Positions 48,537 to 57,777 are shown, counted from the stretch's first letter. The stretch: DNA of 64,000 nt from Microcella flavibacter (GCF_012530535.1 NZ_CP051299.1:310001-374000); one strand, 5' to 3'. A program made the numbers and translations. Notes: generated from the sequence alone by a model not told the origin.

Positions 48537-49937
48537 GTGGTCAGCTCCCCGGCGGCCCCTCCCGTCAACGACGCGGGGCTCAGCCTCACCTACTACGGCG
48601 ACGACTTCACCGGCTCGACCGATGTTCTGGAAGCCCTCACCCTGGGCGGCATCCCGACGGTGCTGTTCCTCGACGTTCCCACCCCCGAGCAGGTGGCCCA
48701 CTACCCGCACGCGGCGGCGGTCGGGGTCGCCGGCATCAGCCGCACCATGACCCCGGAGCAGGCCGGCATCGAGCTCCCCCCGGTCCTTTCCGGCTTGGCA
48801 CGGCTCCGTGCGCCGCTCTTCCACTACAAGGTGTGCTCGACCTTCGACTCATCGCCGTCGCTCGGCAGCATCGGGCGCGCGGCCGAGCTCGTCAGGGAGG
48901 CGTTCCCGGGAAGTCCGCTCCCGCTCGTCGTCGGGGTTCCGGTGCTCGGCAGGTACACCGCGTTCGGGACGCTGTTCGCCAAGTTCCGCGGCAAGGTGTA
49001 CCGGCTCGACCGGCATCCCACGATGACCGTTCACCCGGCGACCCCCATGACGGAGAGCGATCTGCTGGTGCACCTGGCGGAGCAGACTGATCTCAGCTCT
49101 GCGCTCGTCGACGTCACCGATCTGGCGGGGGACGCGCACACCGTCGACGCCCGCGTGGACGAGGTGATGGGCTCCGGAGCGGACATCGTGCTCTTCGACG
49201 TGCTCGACGGCGCATCCGAGCGACAGGTCGGTCGCACGCTCGACCGGCTGGTGCGGGCACGGTTCCAGGCCACGGGGTCCTCGCTGGCCGTGCTCGGCTC
49301 CTCGGGCGTGGAGTACGCGCTCCGCACCGCCTGGCGCGGCACCTCGCCTGAGTGGAGCCCGGCGGGCGACGTGGCACCGCCCAGCCAGACGCTCGTGATC
49401 GCCGGCTCACGCGCCGCCGCGACGGATGCGCAGGTCGCCCACGCACTCGCCGCGGGATTCGCCGACGTGCCGGTCGACCCGGTCGCGGTGACGGATCCGC
49501 TCACCGGCGACCGCGCGCGGGCCCGCGTGACCGAGGCCGCCGTGACCGCCCTCGCCGGCGGAGGCCACGTGCTGGTGCGCACCCCGCCGAAATCCGCCTC
49601 GGCGCCCGTCGACGGCACCACGCTCGCCCGGGCGCTCGGAGACATCGCCGCGGCGATCGGCCGCCGACACCCGATCCGGCGCCTGGTGGTCGCCGGCGGC
49701 GACACATCGGGACTGGTGGCGCGCGCGCTCGGCATCGAGGCATTGGAGCTCATCGCGCCGCTCGCCCCCGGCGCGCCGCTGTGCCGAGCCTCCGGCCGAC
49801 ACCGCGGCCACGACGGTCTCGAGGTCTGCCTGAAGGCCGGACAGATCGGCGAGCCCGACTACTTCGTGCGGGTCGCTGAATACGGCCCCGCACATCCGTC
49901 CACGACATCAAGCCACGAAGGAAGGAACTCCACTTGA
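48537..49937 (+). CDS. oiaK: DUF1537 four-carbon acid sugar kinase, probable 3-oxo-isoapionate kinase
   Basis: 466 aa from GTG 48537. The N-terminal substrate domain starts LTYYGDDFTGSTDVLEAL, the DDFTG hallmark of four-carbon acid sugar kinases. The C-terminal nucleotide-binding domain has RRLVVAGGDTSGLVARALG and APLCRASGRHRGHDGLEVCLKAGQIG. Family members phosphorylate threonate, erythronate, denormalised tetronates or 3-oxo-isoapionate. With apnO and apnL next door and a RuBisCO-like protein downstream, the 3-oxo-isoapionate kinase role (ATP-dependent 4-phosphorylation) fits best. It overlaps apnO by 4 nt. Confidence 0.82.
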   Translation: MVSSPAAPPVNDAGLSLTYYGDDFTGSTDVLEALTLGGIPTVLFLDVPTPEQVAHYPHAAAVGVAGISRTMTPEQAGIELPPVLSGLARLRAPLFHYKVCSTFDSSPSLGSIGRAAELVREAFPGSPLPLVVGVPVLGRYTAFGTLFAKFRGKVYRLDRHPTMTVHPATPMTESDLLVHLAEQTDLSSALVDVTDLAGDAHTVDARVDEVMGSGADIVLFDVLDGASERQVGRTLDRLVRARFQATGSSLAVLGSSGVEYALRTAWRGTSPEWSPAGDVAPPSQTLVIAGSRAAATDAQVAHALAAGFADVPVDPVAVTDPLTGDRARARVTEAAVTALAGGGHVLVRTPPKSASAPVDGTTLARALGDIAAAIGRRHPIRRLVVAGGDTSGLVARALGIEALELIAPLAPGAPLCRASGRHRGHDGLEVCLKAGQIGEPDYFVRVAEYGPAHPSTTSSHEGRNST

Positions 49938-50767
49938 CCACGATCGCTCTGCTCGGTGCCGGAGGAAAAATGGGCACCCGGCTCACCGACAACCTGCTGA
50001 AGACCGACTACCGGATGCTGTTCGTCGAGCCGAGCGAGGCGGGCCAGGCACGCCTGGCCGAACGCGGCGCCTCGGTCACCTCGCTCGACAGCGCGGTCGC
50101 CGAGGCCGACCTCGTCATCCTCGCGGTGCCCGACAACCGCATCGGGCAGGTCGCCCATGAGGCGGTGCCGAAGATGAAGGCAGGCGCGACCCTGATCGTG
50201 CTGGACGCCGCGGCACCCCACGCGGGTCATCTCCCTCAGCGGGAGGACGTCAGCTTCGTCGCCTGTCACCCCTGCCACCCGTCGGTGTTCAACAACGACG
50301 AGACGGACCCGGAGGCGCAGACGGACTACTTCGGCGGGATCGCGGCCCGCCAGGACGTGGTGATCGCCCTGATCTCCGGCACGGAGGAGGACTACACCCG
50401 CGCGGAAGCGGTCATCCGGGCGTTCTTCGCCCCCGTCGTGAACGCGCACCGCATCACCGTCGAGAACATGGTGCTGCTCGAGCCGGTGCTCGCCGAGACG
50501 ACCGCGGCCACCTGCGTTGTCATCATCAAGGAGGCGATGGATGAGGCGGTGCGGCGAGGCGTGCCGGCGGAGGCGGCGCGCGCGTTTATCCTGGGGCATG
50601 TCAACGTGGAGCTCGCGATCGTGTTCGGGGAGATCGGCTCCCCGTTCTCCGACGGCGCGCTGAAGGCGATCCAGACGGCGAAGAGCATCCTGTTCAAGGA
50701 CGACTGGAAGCGCGTCTTCGACGAGGACGTCATCATGGCGAGCATCGACGAGATCGTCGGCCAGTAA
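49934..50767 (+). CDS. apnO: D-apionate oxidoisomerase
   Basis: 277 aa from TTG 49934, overlapping the kinase stop, with GAAGGAAC upstream. An N-terminal Rossmann domain (TIALLGAGGKMGTRLTDNLL) and a phosphogluconate-dehydrogenase-like helical C-terminal domain (PVLAETTAATCVVIIKEAMD, FILGHVNVELAIVFGE) match the ApnO family. That enzyme oxidises D-apionate with migration of the hydroxymethyl group to give 3-oxo-isoapionate, using NAD. The HPCHPSVFNND segment is a likely metal/active-site loop. Identification rests on this domain pair together with the lactonase and DUF1537 kinase neighbours. It is the only gene of this enzyme type in the window. Confidence 0.85.
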   Translation: MTTIALLGAGGKMGTRLTDNLLKTDYRMLFVEPSEAGQARLAERGASVTSLDSAVAEADLVILAVPDNRIGQVAHEAVPKMKAGATLIVLDAAAPHAGHLPQREDVSFVACHPCHPSVFNNDETDPEAQTDYFGGIAARQDVVIALISGTEEDYTRAEAVIRAFFAPVVNAHRITVENMVLLEPVLAETTAATCVVIIKEAMDEAVRRGVPAEAARAFILGHVNVELAIVFGEIGSPFSDGALKAIQTAKSILFKDDWKRVFDEDVIMASIDEIVGQ

Positions 50768-50779
50768 GCGGCGTCGGCG

Positions 50780-52582
50780 ATGCAGATTCGGCAGGTGCGA
50801 GCCGGCGCCTGGACGGCCCGGTTCAGCCCCGACGGCTCCCTCTCGCACGTCCGGGCGGCGGGGGTGGAGGTGCTCCGCGGGCTGTACGCGGTGGTCCGGG
50901 ATGCGGCCTGGGGAACCGTGCCGGGGCGGGTGGAGATCACCTCGGAGGTGCTGCGTGAGGACTCCTTCGAGATCACCTTCAATTCTGTCCACCGTGCGGG
51001 GGAGATCGAGTTCGACTGGGCGGGTCGCCTGACCGGCACGCCCGACAGCCGCATCGAGTTCCAGTTCAGCGGGCGGGCACGCTCGGATTTCCTCAAGAAC
51101 CGCATCGGACTGGTCGCTCTGCACTCGCTCAACTGGTCGGGCCGCCCGGTCACCCTGCTGCACCCGGACGGCTCGACCACCGATACGGTGTACCCGCTCC
51201 AGGTGGCGCCGCATCAGCCGTTCCTCGACCTCGCCGGCGTGCGGCAGCGCCTCGACTCCGGTGGCGTGGTGGAGCTGAGGTTCGAGGGGGACGTCTTCGA
51301 GACGGAGGACCAGCGGAACTGGTCCGACGCATCCTTCAAGACGTACTCGACGCCGCTGGCGCTGCCGTTCCCGGTGCCGATGGCCCCGGGGGACCGGGTG
51401 GAGCAGTCGGTGGTGCTCACCATGGCCCCGGCCACCGTGCCATCGCCCGCCGCCGCGCCCCCTCCCGCGGGCCCTGCGGTGGTGACGGTGGACACCTCCG
51501 TGGTCCGGCGCTGGCCGGCGGTCGGGGTCACCGTCGGCCCGGACGACGACATCCGGTCGGTGGCGCCGCAGCTGGCGGCGATGGGCGCCGCCCACCTCAG
51601 GGTGGACGTGGCGGCCGACGGTGGCGTGCTGCGCGGTGGGTCCCGCCTCGAGGAGGTCGCCGCGACCGGCATCCCGGTGGAACTCGCGGTGCACGTGGGC
51701 GCCGATCCGGACGCCGGCCTGGAGGCACTCCGCCGGACGATCCTCAGCACCTCCGTCCGCATCGCCGCCTTCGCCATCCTGGACTCCACCGCGCCCGCCA
51801 CGACCGCGCGGGCTCTCGCCGCCGCGCGGCGGAGACTGCGGGAGGTGCTGGAGGGGGTCCCCTTGCTGGTCGGCACCGACGATAACTTCGCGGAACTGAA
51901 CCGCAATCGGATCGTGCCGGGCGAGGTCGGTGCCGACGCGGTGCTGTTCAGCCTCAACCCGCAGGTGCATGACGCCCGCTCCACCGCGGTGATGGAGAGC
52001 ACCGAGGCGCTGCCCGCGATGATCGACACCGCCCGCGGCTTTGCGAATGGAGCGCCGGTCGCGGTCGGCCCCGTGACGCTGAAACCCCGCCGCAACATCT
52101 ACCGATCCGGTGCCGTCGACCGGCTGGGCCGCGACGACGACGCCACCGACCCGCGGCAGGAGTCCCCGTTCGCGGCCGCCTGGCTGGTCGCCACCCTCGA
52201 GGCGCTCGTGACCGCCGCTGTGGACCGGATCACCCTGCTCGAGGCGACCGGTCCGCGCGGGGTCATCGCCCGGGACGCGTCCGGGCGCGAGGCGCGGCAC
52301 CGCACCGCGCTGCACTCCGTCCTCACCCAGCTGAGCGAGGCCGTCGGGTCCATGCCCGCCGCCGTCCAGCCGGGCGGTGCGATCCGCGCGCTCGCGGTGC
52401 GCACCCCGCACAACGTCCGCCTGCTGATCGCCAACACGACCGACGAGCAGCAGACGGCGCGGCTGGCCGGGAGGGCGGGCGACCTCCGGCTGGCGCCGTA
52501 CGAGGTGCGTGCGATCGATCTCGGCTCCGCCGAAGGCGGGCGCGGACGACCGGACAACGACGACGAAGGAGGTGCCGCGTGA
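50780..52582 (+). CDS. apnL: D-apionate lactonase
   Basis: 600 aa. The N-terminal third is beta-rich and contains EDQRNWSDASFKTYSTPL, a strong family signature. The middle and C-terminal parts look like a TIM barrel with a beta cap, as in glycoside-hydrolase-like proteins (AAHLRVDVAADGG, VPLLVGTDDNFAELNRNRIV, LLEATGPRGVI). ApnL hydrolyses D-apionolactone to D-apionate, the step before ApnO. Length and position (directly after apnO) agree. ATG 50780 follows the apnO stop by 12 nt; the end overlaps the next gene (GTGA). Confidence 0.85.
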   Translation: MQIRQVRAGAWTARFSPDGSLSHVRAAGVEVLRGLYAVVRDAAWGTVPGRVEITSEVLREDSFEITFNSVHRAGEIEFDWAGRLTGTPDSRIEFQFSGRARSDFLKNRIGLVALHSLNWSGRPVTLLHPDGSTTDTVYPLQVAPHQPFLDLAGVRQRLDSGGVVELRFEGDVFETEDQRNWSDASFKTYSTPLALPFPVPMAPGDRVEQSVVLTMAPATVPSPAAAPPPAGPAVVTVDTSVVRRWPAVGVTVGPDDDIRSVAPQLAAMGAAHLRVDVAADGGVLRGGSRLEEVAATGIPVELAVHVGADPDAGLEALRRTILSTSVRIAAFAILDSTAPATTARALAAARRRLREVLEGVPLLVGTDDNFAELNRNRIVPGEVGADAVLFSLNPQVHDARSTAVMESTEALPAMIDTARGFANGAPVAVGPVTLKPRRNIYRSGAVDRLGRDDDATDPRQESPFAAAWLVATLEALVTAAVDRITLLEATGPRGVIARDASGREARHRTALHSVLTQLSEAVGSMPAAVQPGGAIRALAVRTPHNVRLLIANTTDEQQTARLAGRAGDLRLAPYEVRAIDLGSAEGGRGRPDNDDEGGAA

Positions 52583-53838
52583 CCGAGGAGAACCGGATCC
52601 ACGCCACGTATTCGATCGAGACCCCGTACGCCCCCGAGGCGGCGGCCGCCGCCATGGCCGGGGAGCAGTCGACGGGGACCTTCATCGCGGTGCCGGGCGA
52701 GACTCCGGAATTGCACCGGCGGCACGGGGCACGTGTCGAGCGGGTGAGGACGATCGGCGAGCGGGACACGCCGACGCTGAGCGGCGCACGCTCGGCCGGC
52801 CCGTTCCGGCAGGCGGAGGTGGAGCTCTCCTTCCCCCTCGACAACGTGGGCACCGCGCTGCCGAACCTGCTCGCCACGGTGGCGGGCAACCTGTTCGAGC
52901 TGGAGCAGCTCACCGGCATCCGGCTCGAGGATCTGCGGCTTCCCGCGGCGTTCTCCGCCGCGCACCCCGGCCCGCAGTTCGCCATCGACGGCACCCGGCG
53001 ACTCGCCGGAGTGCAGCGCGGACCCATCATCGGCACCATCATCAAGCCGAGCGTCGGCCTCACCCCCGACGAGACCGCGGGCCTGGCTGCGCGGCTGGCG
53101 CGGGCAGGACTGGACTTCATCAAGGACGACGAGTTGATGGCGAACCCGCCGCACTCACCGTTCGCCGAGCGGCTCGACGCGGTGCTCGCCTCCCTCGACG
53201 AGGTGGCGGAGGAGACCGGGCGGCGACCGCTCTACGCCATCAACGTCACGGACGAACTCGACCAGATGCTGCGCCACGTCGACCGGGTGGCCGAGCGCGG
53301 CGGGAACTGCGTGATGGTCAGCGTCAACGCCGTCGGCATCGCCGCACTGCGCCAGGTGCGGCTGCGCAGCTCCCTCCCGATCCACGGGCACCGCAACGGC
53401 TGGGGGGCGCTCACCCGCCACCCCCTGCTCGGCTACTCCTATCGGGTGTGGCAGCAGCTGTGGCGGCTCGCCGGCGCCGACCACCTGCATGTGAACGGGC
53501 TTCGGAACAAGTTCTGGGAGCCGGACGAGTCGGTGCTCGGCTCCGCCCGCGACCTGCTGCAGCCGGTGAACGGCGGTCCGCCGGTGATGCCCGTCTTCTC
53601 GTCGGCGCAGTCGGCCGACCAGGCCGCGGACACCTGGGCGGCGCTGGGGTCGGCGGACCTGATGTATGTCTGCGGCGGCGGCATCATGGCGCACCCGAGC
53701 GGCGTCGCGGCGGGCGTCGCGAGCATCCGGCAGGCATGGGAAGCGGCGCTCGCCGGGGTGCCGGCGAGCGACTACGCGGCGACGCACACAGAGCTCGCCG
53801 AAGCGCTCGCACTGTTCTCCGCGGGCCGGCGCCGATGA
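52579..53838 (+). CDS. RuBisCO-like protein acting on 3-oxo-isoapionate 4-phosphate
   Basis: 419 aa from GTG 52579. RuBisCO large-subunit fold: active-site K156 in GTIIKPSVGLTP, metal-binding FIKDDE with K182 (carbamylation position), D184 and E185, H269 in IHGHRNG, and CGGGIMAHP for phosphate binding. These keep the RuBisCO chemistry set, but the protein is not a CO2-fixing form I. In the apionate pathways such proteins are either 3-oxo-isoapionate-4-phosphate decarboxylase (OiaX) or the transcarboxylase/hydrolase (OiaT); I cannot tell which from sequence alone. The substrate would come from the oiaK product. Next gene overlaps by ATGA. Confidence 0.83.
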   Translation: MTEENRIHATYSIETPYAPEAAAAAMAGEQSTGTFIAVPGETPELHRRHGARVERVRTIGERDTPTLSGARSAGPFRQAEVELSFPLDNVGTALPNLLATVAGNLFELEQLTGIRLEDLRLPAAFSAAHPGPQFAIDGTRRLAGVQRGPIIGTIIKPSVGLTPDETAGLAARLARAGLDFIKDDELMANPPHSPFAERLDAVLASLDEVAEETGRRPLYAINVTDELDQMLRHVDRVAERGGNCVMVSVNAVGIAALRQVRLRSSLPIHGHRNGWGALTRHPLLGYSYRVWQQLWRLAGADHLHVNGLRNKFWEPDESVLGSARDLLQPVNGGPPVMPVFSSAQSADQAADTWAALGSADLMYVCGGGIMAHPSGVAAGVASIRQAWEAALAGVPASDYAATHTELAEALALFSAGRRR

Positions 53839-54638
53839 TCGGCATCAGCACCTACGCCTACCAATGGCGGCTCTCCGACCGATCGCCGCGACCGCTCACG
53901 CTCGCGGCCATGCTCGAGGACACGGCGGCACTCGGGCTCGGGCTGATCCAGCTGTGCGACTACCCGCCGCTGGAGACCATGAGCGCCGCGGAGCTCGACG
54001 ACGTGCGGGAGCGCGCCACCCGGCTCGGCATCGCGCTGGAGGTGGGCACGAAGGGCATCGAGCCGCAGCACCTGAGACGATTCCGCCGGATCGCATCCCG
54101 GCTCGGGTCACCGGTGGTGCGCTCGATGCTGCACTCGGCTTCGTACCGGCCCGACCCGGACACCGCGGAGCGAGACCTCCGGTCGGTGCTTCCCGATTAC
54201 GACGAGCACGGCGTCACCCTGGCGCTCGAGACGTATGAGCAGGTTCAGACCGCCACCCTCGTCGAGATCGTGCGGCGGGTGGGCAGCCGGAGCCTCGGCA
54301 TCTGCCTCGACCCCGGCAACGTCATCGCCGCGCTGGAGCACCCCGCAGCCGTCGCCGAGCTGACGGCGCCATACGTCGCGAACATGCACGTGAAGGACTT
54401 TTCCTTCACCCGAAACGACGACATGGTCGGGTTCCGGCTCGCCGGCTGCCCGCTCGGCGAGGGACTGCTCGACTACGACCACCTCATCGCGACGGTTCGG
54501 CCGGAGGAGCGCGGCATCAGCCAGATCATCGAGCAGTGGTGCCCGTGGCAGGGCTCCATCGACCGCACCGTCGCCACCGAGACCGCGTGGGTACGGCACG
54601 CCGTCGACTACCTCGGCACCCGATCCCGAACCCCGTGA
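53835..54638 (+). CDS. xylose-isomerase-like TIM-barrel protein, candidate 3-oxo-isoapionate decarboxylase
   Basis: 267 aa from ATG 53835, coupled to the RuBisCO-like gene. AP endonuclease 2/sugar phosphate isomerase fold: MIGISTYAYQWRLSD, LIQLCDYPPLE, TLALETYEQ, LGICLDPGNVI, YVANMHVKDFSF and PLGEGLLDYDHLI, with the metal-binding Glu, Asp, His and final Glu (IIEQWCPW) present. Proteins of this fold in apionate clusters include OiaC, which decarboxylates 3-oxo-isoapionate directly to L-erythrulose, so this may be a branch parallel to the kinase/RuBisCO-like route. An isomerase for a later four-carbon sugar is the other possibility. Confidence 0.78.
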   Translation: MIGISTYAYQWRLSDRSPRPLTLAAMLEDTAALGLGLIQLCDYPPLETMSAAELDDVRERATRLGIALEVGTKGIEPQHLRRFRRIASRLGSPVVRSMLHSASYRPDPDTAERDLRSVLPDYDEHGVTLALETYEQVQTATLVEIVRRVGSRSLGICLDPGNVIAALEHPAAVAELTAPYVANMHVKDFSFTRNDDMVGFRLAGCPLGEGLLDYDHLIATVRPEERGISQIIEQWCPWQGSIDRTVATETAWVRHAVDYLGTRSRTP

Positions 54639-54653
54639 GCGGGGCCGTCCGGG

Positions 54654-55622
54654 TCAGCCCGCCCGGCCGAGGAACGCACGGTAGTCCTCGGCGTAGGCGG
54701 TGAGCGCGGCGGCGAGCGAGTCGAACGCCGGACGCACGCCGAGCTGAGTTCGCACGGGTCCCATGTCGAGCATCCCGCGGTAGTTGCTCTCGACCCCGGT
54801 CGGGTCCAGCGCCTCGTCCCCCATCGTCACGTCGCCGTCCGGGAACAGCGCCTGAACGGTGCGCAGCAGCTCGTCGCTCGAGACGAGCGCGCGGCCCGTG
54901 CCGGCGTAGACCACCCGATCCGTCTCCGGCGGGCAGTCGACCAGCGCGGCGACGACCGCGGCGACATCCTGCACGGGGGTGTAGTCGCGCGGCGGTGCGT
55001 GCCTGGCGATCACCGCCGGCTTCCCCTCGACCAGATTCTCGATCACCGGCTTGATTCCGATGGGCCACTGCATCCCGAACCCGAACACGGCGCTCGGCCG
55101 GACGCACCTGAAGTCCACGCCGAACGCGGACGCGTACGCCAGGCCGAGCAGCTCGGACATCGCCTTCGACGTGCCGTAGAACCCGCCCCCCGATCCCTCG
55201 GTCGGAAGGACGATCGGATGGCGCGCGTCGATCGGCTCGTATTGGATCGTCGGCAGCACCGCGATGGAGGAACTGAACACCAGCCGGCCGCACCCGAACT
55301 CGCGGGAGAGCTCGAGCAGGTTCATGGTCTCCATGACGTTGTACTCGACCGCGCGCAGCGGATCGGTCTGCAGGGCCACCGGGTTCACATAGGCGTCGAG
55401 GTGGATGACCGTGTCCGGCCGGTATCTCGCGAACAGCGGACGCAGCGAGTCGCTGTCGCGCGGATCGGCCCGTTCCAGTCGCGGCACGTTCGGCCCCAGC
55501 ACGAACAGCGACTCCGGCCGGTAGTCGTAACGGCTGGTCGCGATCACCTCGTGGCCGGCATTCAGGAGCCGACGCTGCACGTGGGCGGCGATGAATCCGG
55601 TGCCCCCGGTGACGAGGATCAC
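54654..55622 (-). CDS. NAD-dependent epimerase/dehydratase (extended SDR)
   Basis: 322 aa from GTG 55622. An N-terminal Rossmann motif VTGGTGFIAAHVQRRLL, the VIHLDAYVNPVAL strand, SSS and Y-x3-K (FYGTSK) catalytic residues, and RPSAVFGFGMQWP identify an extended SDR such as sugar-nucleotide epimerases or the hydroxy-acid dehydrogenase DenD group. It faces the catabolic cluster tail to tail, with 15 nt between. It may oxidise an intermediate of the same pathway or a co-occurring plant sugar; the substrate cannot be told. It is divergent from the S10 operon promoter, 144 nt from its -35. Confidence 0.82.
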   Translation of the reverse strand: MILVTGGTGFIAAHVQRRLLNAGHEVIATSRYDYRPESLFVLGPNVPRLERADPRDSDSLRPLFARYRPDTVIHLDAYVNPVALQTDPLRAVEYNVMETMNLLELSREFGCGRLVFSSSIAVLPTIQYEPIDARHPIVLPTEGSGGGFYGTSKAMSELLGLAYASAFGVDFRCVRPSAVFGFGMQWPIGIKPVIENLVEGKPAVIARHAPPRDYTPVQDVAAVVAALVDCPPETDRVVYAGTGRALVSSDELLRTVQALFPDGDVTMGDEALDPTGVESNYRGMLDMGPVRTQLGVRPAFDSLAAALTAYAEDYRAFLGRAG

Positions 55623-55765
55623 CGGCGGTTCGGCACAGCTGTCGGAACGAGAAAAGCCACGGTGCTCCTCGACTGGGATGTGGGCGGCAGACGCTGTCCC
55701 GAGCCTAGAGCCAGCGGCCGGCCGGGCGCATCGGCCAGCCCGCAGCCGAGCGCGACACGCCCGGG

Positions 55766-55796
55766 TTGCAGCAGTTTCCTGCCTGTGGCAGACTCT
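55766..55796 (+). promoter_or_regulatory. S10 operon promoter (candidate)
   Basis: TTGCAG (55766-55771), 17-nt spacer and CAGACT (55789-55794). The -10 is not consensus, but the motif and the run CTGTGGCAGACTCTT resemble ribosomal-protein promoters of related actinobacteria. Transcription would start near 55801. Confidence 0.5.
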
Positions 55797-56153
55797 TCTA
55801 GTTCCACACGCCGTGCTTCGTCGCGCGGCTCACTGCCAGGCAGTGCATAGGACGAGCAGCTCGCAGGTGCGGGTCGCGATGAGCCTAGGCCGCAGGCAGC
55901 AGAACACGACTTAAACCGACAACCATTTCGCACGGGGAGATCTCTGTGCCTGGCGAGGGCGACACGCCCGAGCGCGGGGGTCGGTGACGAGCAGAGGTCC
56001 AACCCAGCGAGGAACCCGGGTCGGGAGCGATCCCGAACCGGCTTGCGGCAGCAGATCGATGTTTGACAGAAGAACAGTGGTGCGACAGCGAGAGCGCTCC
56101 GCGCAGATGGGCCCGTCAGGGTGCATCACGTCCAATAAGGAAGAGAGTTGAGC
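55797..56153 (+). other. long 5' leader of the S10 operon
   Basis: About 355 nt without a plausible gene. It holds inverted repeats such as AACCCGGGT-N-GGGAG-type stems near 56010 and a TTGACA at 56064-56069 that may be a second -35 without a clear -10. It may carry ribosomal-protein feedback control, as S10 leaders do in other bacteria. Confidence 0.4.
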
Positions 56154-56462
56154 ATGGCGGGACAGAAGATCCGCATCCGGCTTAAGTCGTACGACCACGC
56201 AGGTCTCGACGCATCGGCGCGCAAGATCGTCGACACCGTGACCCGTGCGGGAGCCACCGTGGTCGGCCCCGTGCCGCTGCCGACGGAGAAGAACGTGGTC
56301 GCCGTGATCCGTTCGCCCCACAAGTACAAGGACAGCCGCGAGCACTTCGAGAAGCGCACCCACAAGCGGCTCATCGACATCATCGACCCGACGCCGAAGG
56401 CCGTCGACTCGCTCATGCGTCTCGACCTACCCGCCGACGTCAACATCGAGATCAAGCTCTAA
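56154..56462 (+). CDS. rpsJ: 30S ribosomal protein S10
   Basis: 102 aa; ATG 56154 gives [20 protein letters not shown], the standard N-terminus (a TTG at 56148 would add two residues). AAGGAAGAGAG lies upstream. The loop residues [20 protein letters not shown] and VNIEIKL end are intact. First gene of the S10-spc operon. Confidence 0.97.
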   Translation: MAGQKIRIRLKSYDHAGLDASARKIVDTVTRAGATVVGPVPLPTEKNVVAVIRSPHKYKDSREHFEKRTHKRLIDIIDPTPKAVDSLMRLDLPADVNIEIKL

Positions 56463-56473
56463 GGAACCCGAGA

Positions 56474-57124
56474 ATGTCTGCTACCAAGACGACCAAGGGT
56501 CTGCTGGGCACGAAGCTCGGCATGACGCAGGTGTGGGACGAGAACAACAAGCTCGTGCCCGTGACCGTCGTGGAGATCGCGCCCAACGTGGTCACCCAGG
56601 TCCGCACCCCCGAGATCGACGGCTACGCCGCCGTCCAGATCGCGTACGGCGCCATCGACCCGCGCAAGGTCACGAAGCCCCTCACGGGCCACTTCGAGAA
56701 GGCCGGCTCGACGCCCCGTCGCCACCTCACCGAGGTGCGCACCGCCGACGCCGCCGAGTACACGCCGGGCCAGGAGCTCGCCGTGGACATCTTCGAGGCC
56801 GGCCAGCTGGTCGACGTCGTCGGCACCAGCAAGGGCAAGGGCTTCGCCGGCGTCATGAAGCGCCACAACTTCAAGGGCGTCTCCGCCTCGCACGGTTCGC
56901 ACCGCAACCACCGCAAGCCCGGCTCGATCGGCGCCTCGTCGACCCCCAGCCGCGTCTTCAAGGGCATGCGCATGGCCGGTCGCATGGGTGGCGAGCGCGT
57001 CACCGTCATGAACCTGAAGGTCCACTCCGTCGACCTCGAGAAGGGTCTGCTGCTCGTCAAGGGCGCCGTGCCCGGTGCTCGTGGCCGTCTCGTGTTCGTC
57101 CGCAACGCCGTGAAGGGAGCGTAA
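56474..57124 (+). CDS. rplC: 50S ribosomal protein L3
   Basis: 216 aa. [20 protein letters not shown] at the start and the long peptidyl-transferase-reaching loop [20 protein letters not shown] with [16 protein letters not shown] identify L3, an early-assembly 23S rRNA binder. Starts 12 nt after rpsJ. Confidence 0.97.
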   Translation: MSATKTTKGLLGTKLGMTQVWDENNKLVPVTVVEIAPNVVTQVRTPEIDGYAAVQIAYGAIDPRKVTKPLTGHFEKAGSTPRRHLTEVRTADAAEYTPGQELAVDIFEAGQLVDVVGTSKGKGFAGVMKRHNFKGVSASHGSHRNHRKPGSIGASSTPSRVFKGMRMAGRMGGERVTVMNLKVHSVDLEKGLLLVKGAVPGARGRLVFVRNAVKGA

Positions 57125-57129
57125 TCGCC

Positions 57130-57777
57130 ATGGCCACATCGCTCGACGTACTCGACGCCGCCGGCAAGAAGACCGGTTCGGTCGACCTGCCCTCGGCCGT
57201 CTTCGACGTTCAGACCAACGTGCCGCTGCTGCACCAGGTCGTCGTCGCCCAGCTCGCCGCCGCCCGCCAGGGCACTCACAAGACCAAGGGTCGTGGTGAG
57301 GTCTCCGGTGCCGGCCGCAAGCCGTTCAAGCAGAAGGGAACCGGTCGCGCTCGTCAGGGCTCGATCCGCGCCCCCCAGATGACCGGCGGTGGCATCGTCC
57401 ACGGGCCCGTGCCGCGCAGCTACGCGCAGCGCACCCCCAAGAAGATGATCGCCGCGGCTCTGCTCGGCGCCCTCTCCGACCGCGCGCGCGGCGACCGCCT
57501 GCACGTGGTCGAGGGCTTCGGCGTCGACGCGCCCTCGACGAAGGCCGCCGCCTCCGTCATCGGCACCCTCACCTCGGGCCGCAACGTGCTCGTCGTGATC
57601 GAGCGCGATGACGAGCTCAGCCTCAAGAGCGTGCGCAACCTCAAGAACCTGCACGTCATCAACCCCGACCAGCTCAACGCGTACGACGTGCTGGTCAGCG
57701 ACGACATCGTGTTCGTGAAGGGCGCCTACGAGGCGTTCGTGGCGAGCAAGACGAACAAGGAAGAGGCCGGCGCATGA
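57130..57777 (+). CDS. rplD: 50S ribosomal protein L4
   Basis: 215 aa; ATG 57130 is 5 nt after the rplC stop and gives [20 protein letters not shown]; the longer open frame is a shadow of rplC. The exit-tunnel loop [25 protein letters not shown] is intact. L4 lines the nascent-peptide tunnel. It overlaps rplW by ATGA. Confidence 0.97.
   Translation: MATSLDVLDAAGKKTGSVDLPSAVFDVQTNVPLLHQVVVAQLAAARQGTHKTKGRGEVSGAGRKPFKQKGTGRARQGSIRAPQMTGGGIVHGPVPRSYAQRTPKKMIAAALLGALSDRARGDRLHVVEGFGVDAPSTKAAASVIGTLTSGRNVLVVIERDDELSLKSVRNLKNLHVINPDQLNAYDVLVSDDIVFVKGAYEAFVASKTNKEEAGA

Noticed and set aside
49859-52411. 850-codon open frame on the minus strand over apnO and apnL
   Set aside because: Shadow frame; the plus-strand genes have recognisable families and coupled starts.
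52579-53838. Genuine CO2-fixing RuBisCO
   Set aside because: 419 aa RuBisCO-like protein in an apionate cluster, without phosphoribulokinase nearby; better explained as an apionate-pathway enzyme.
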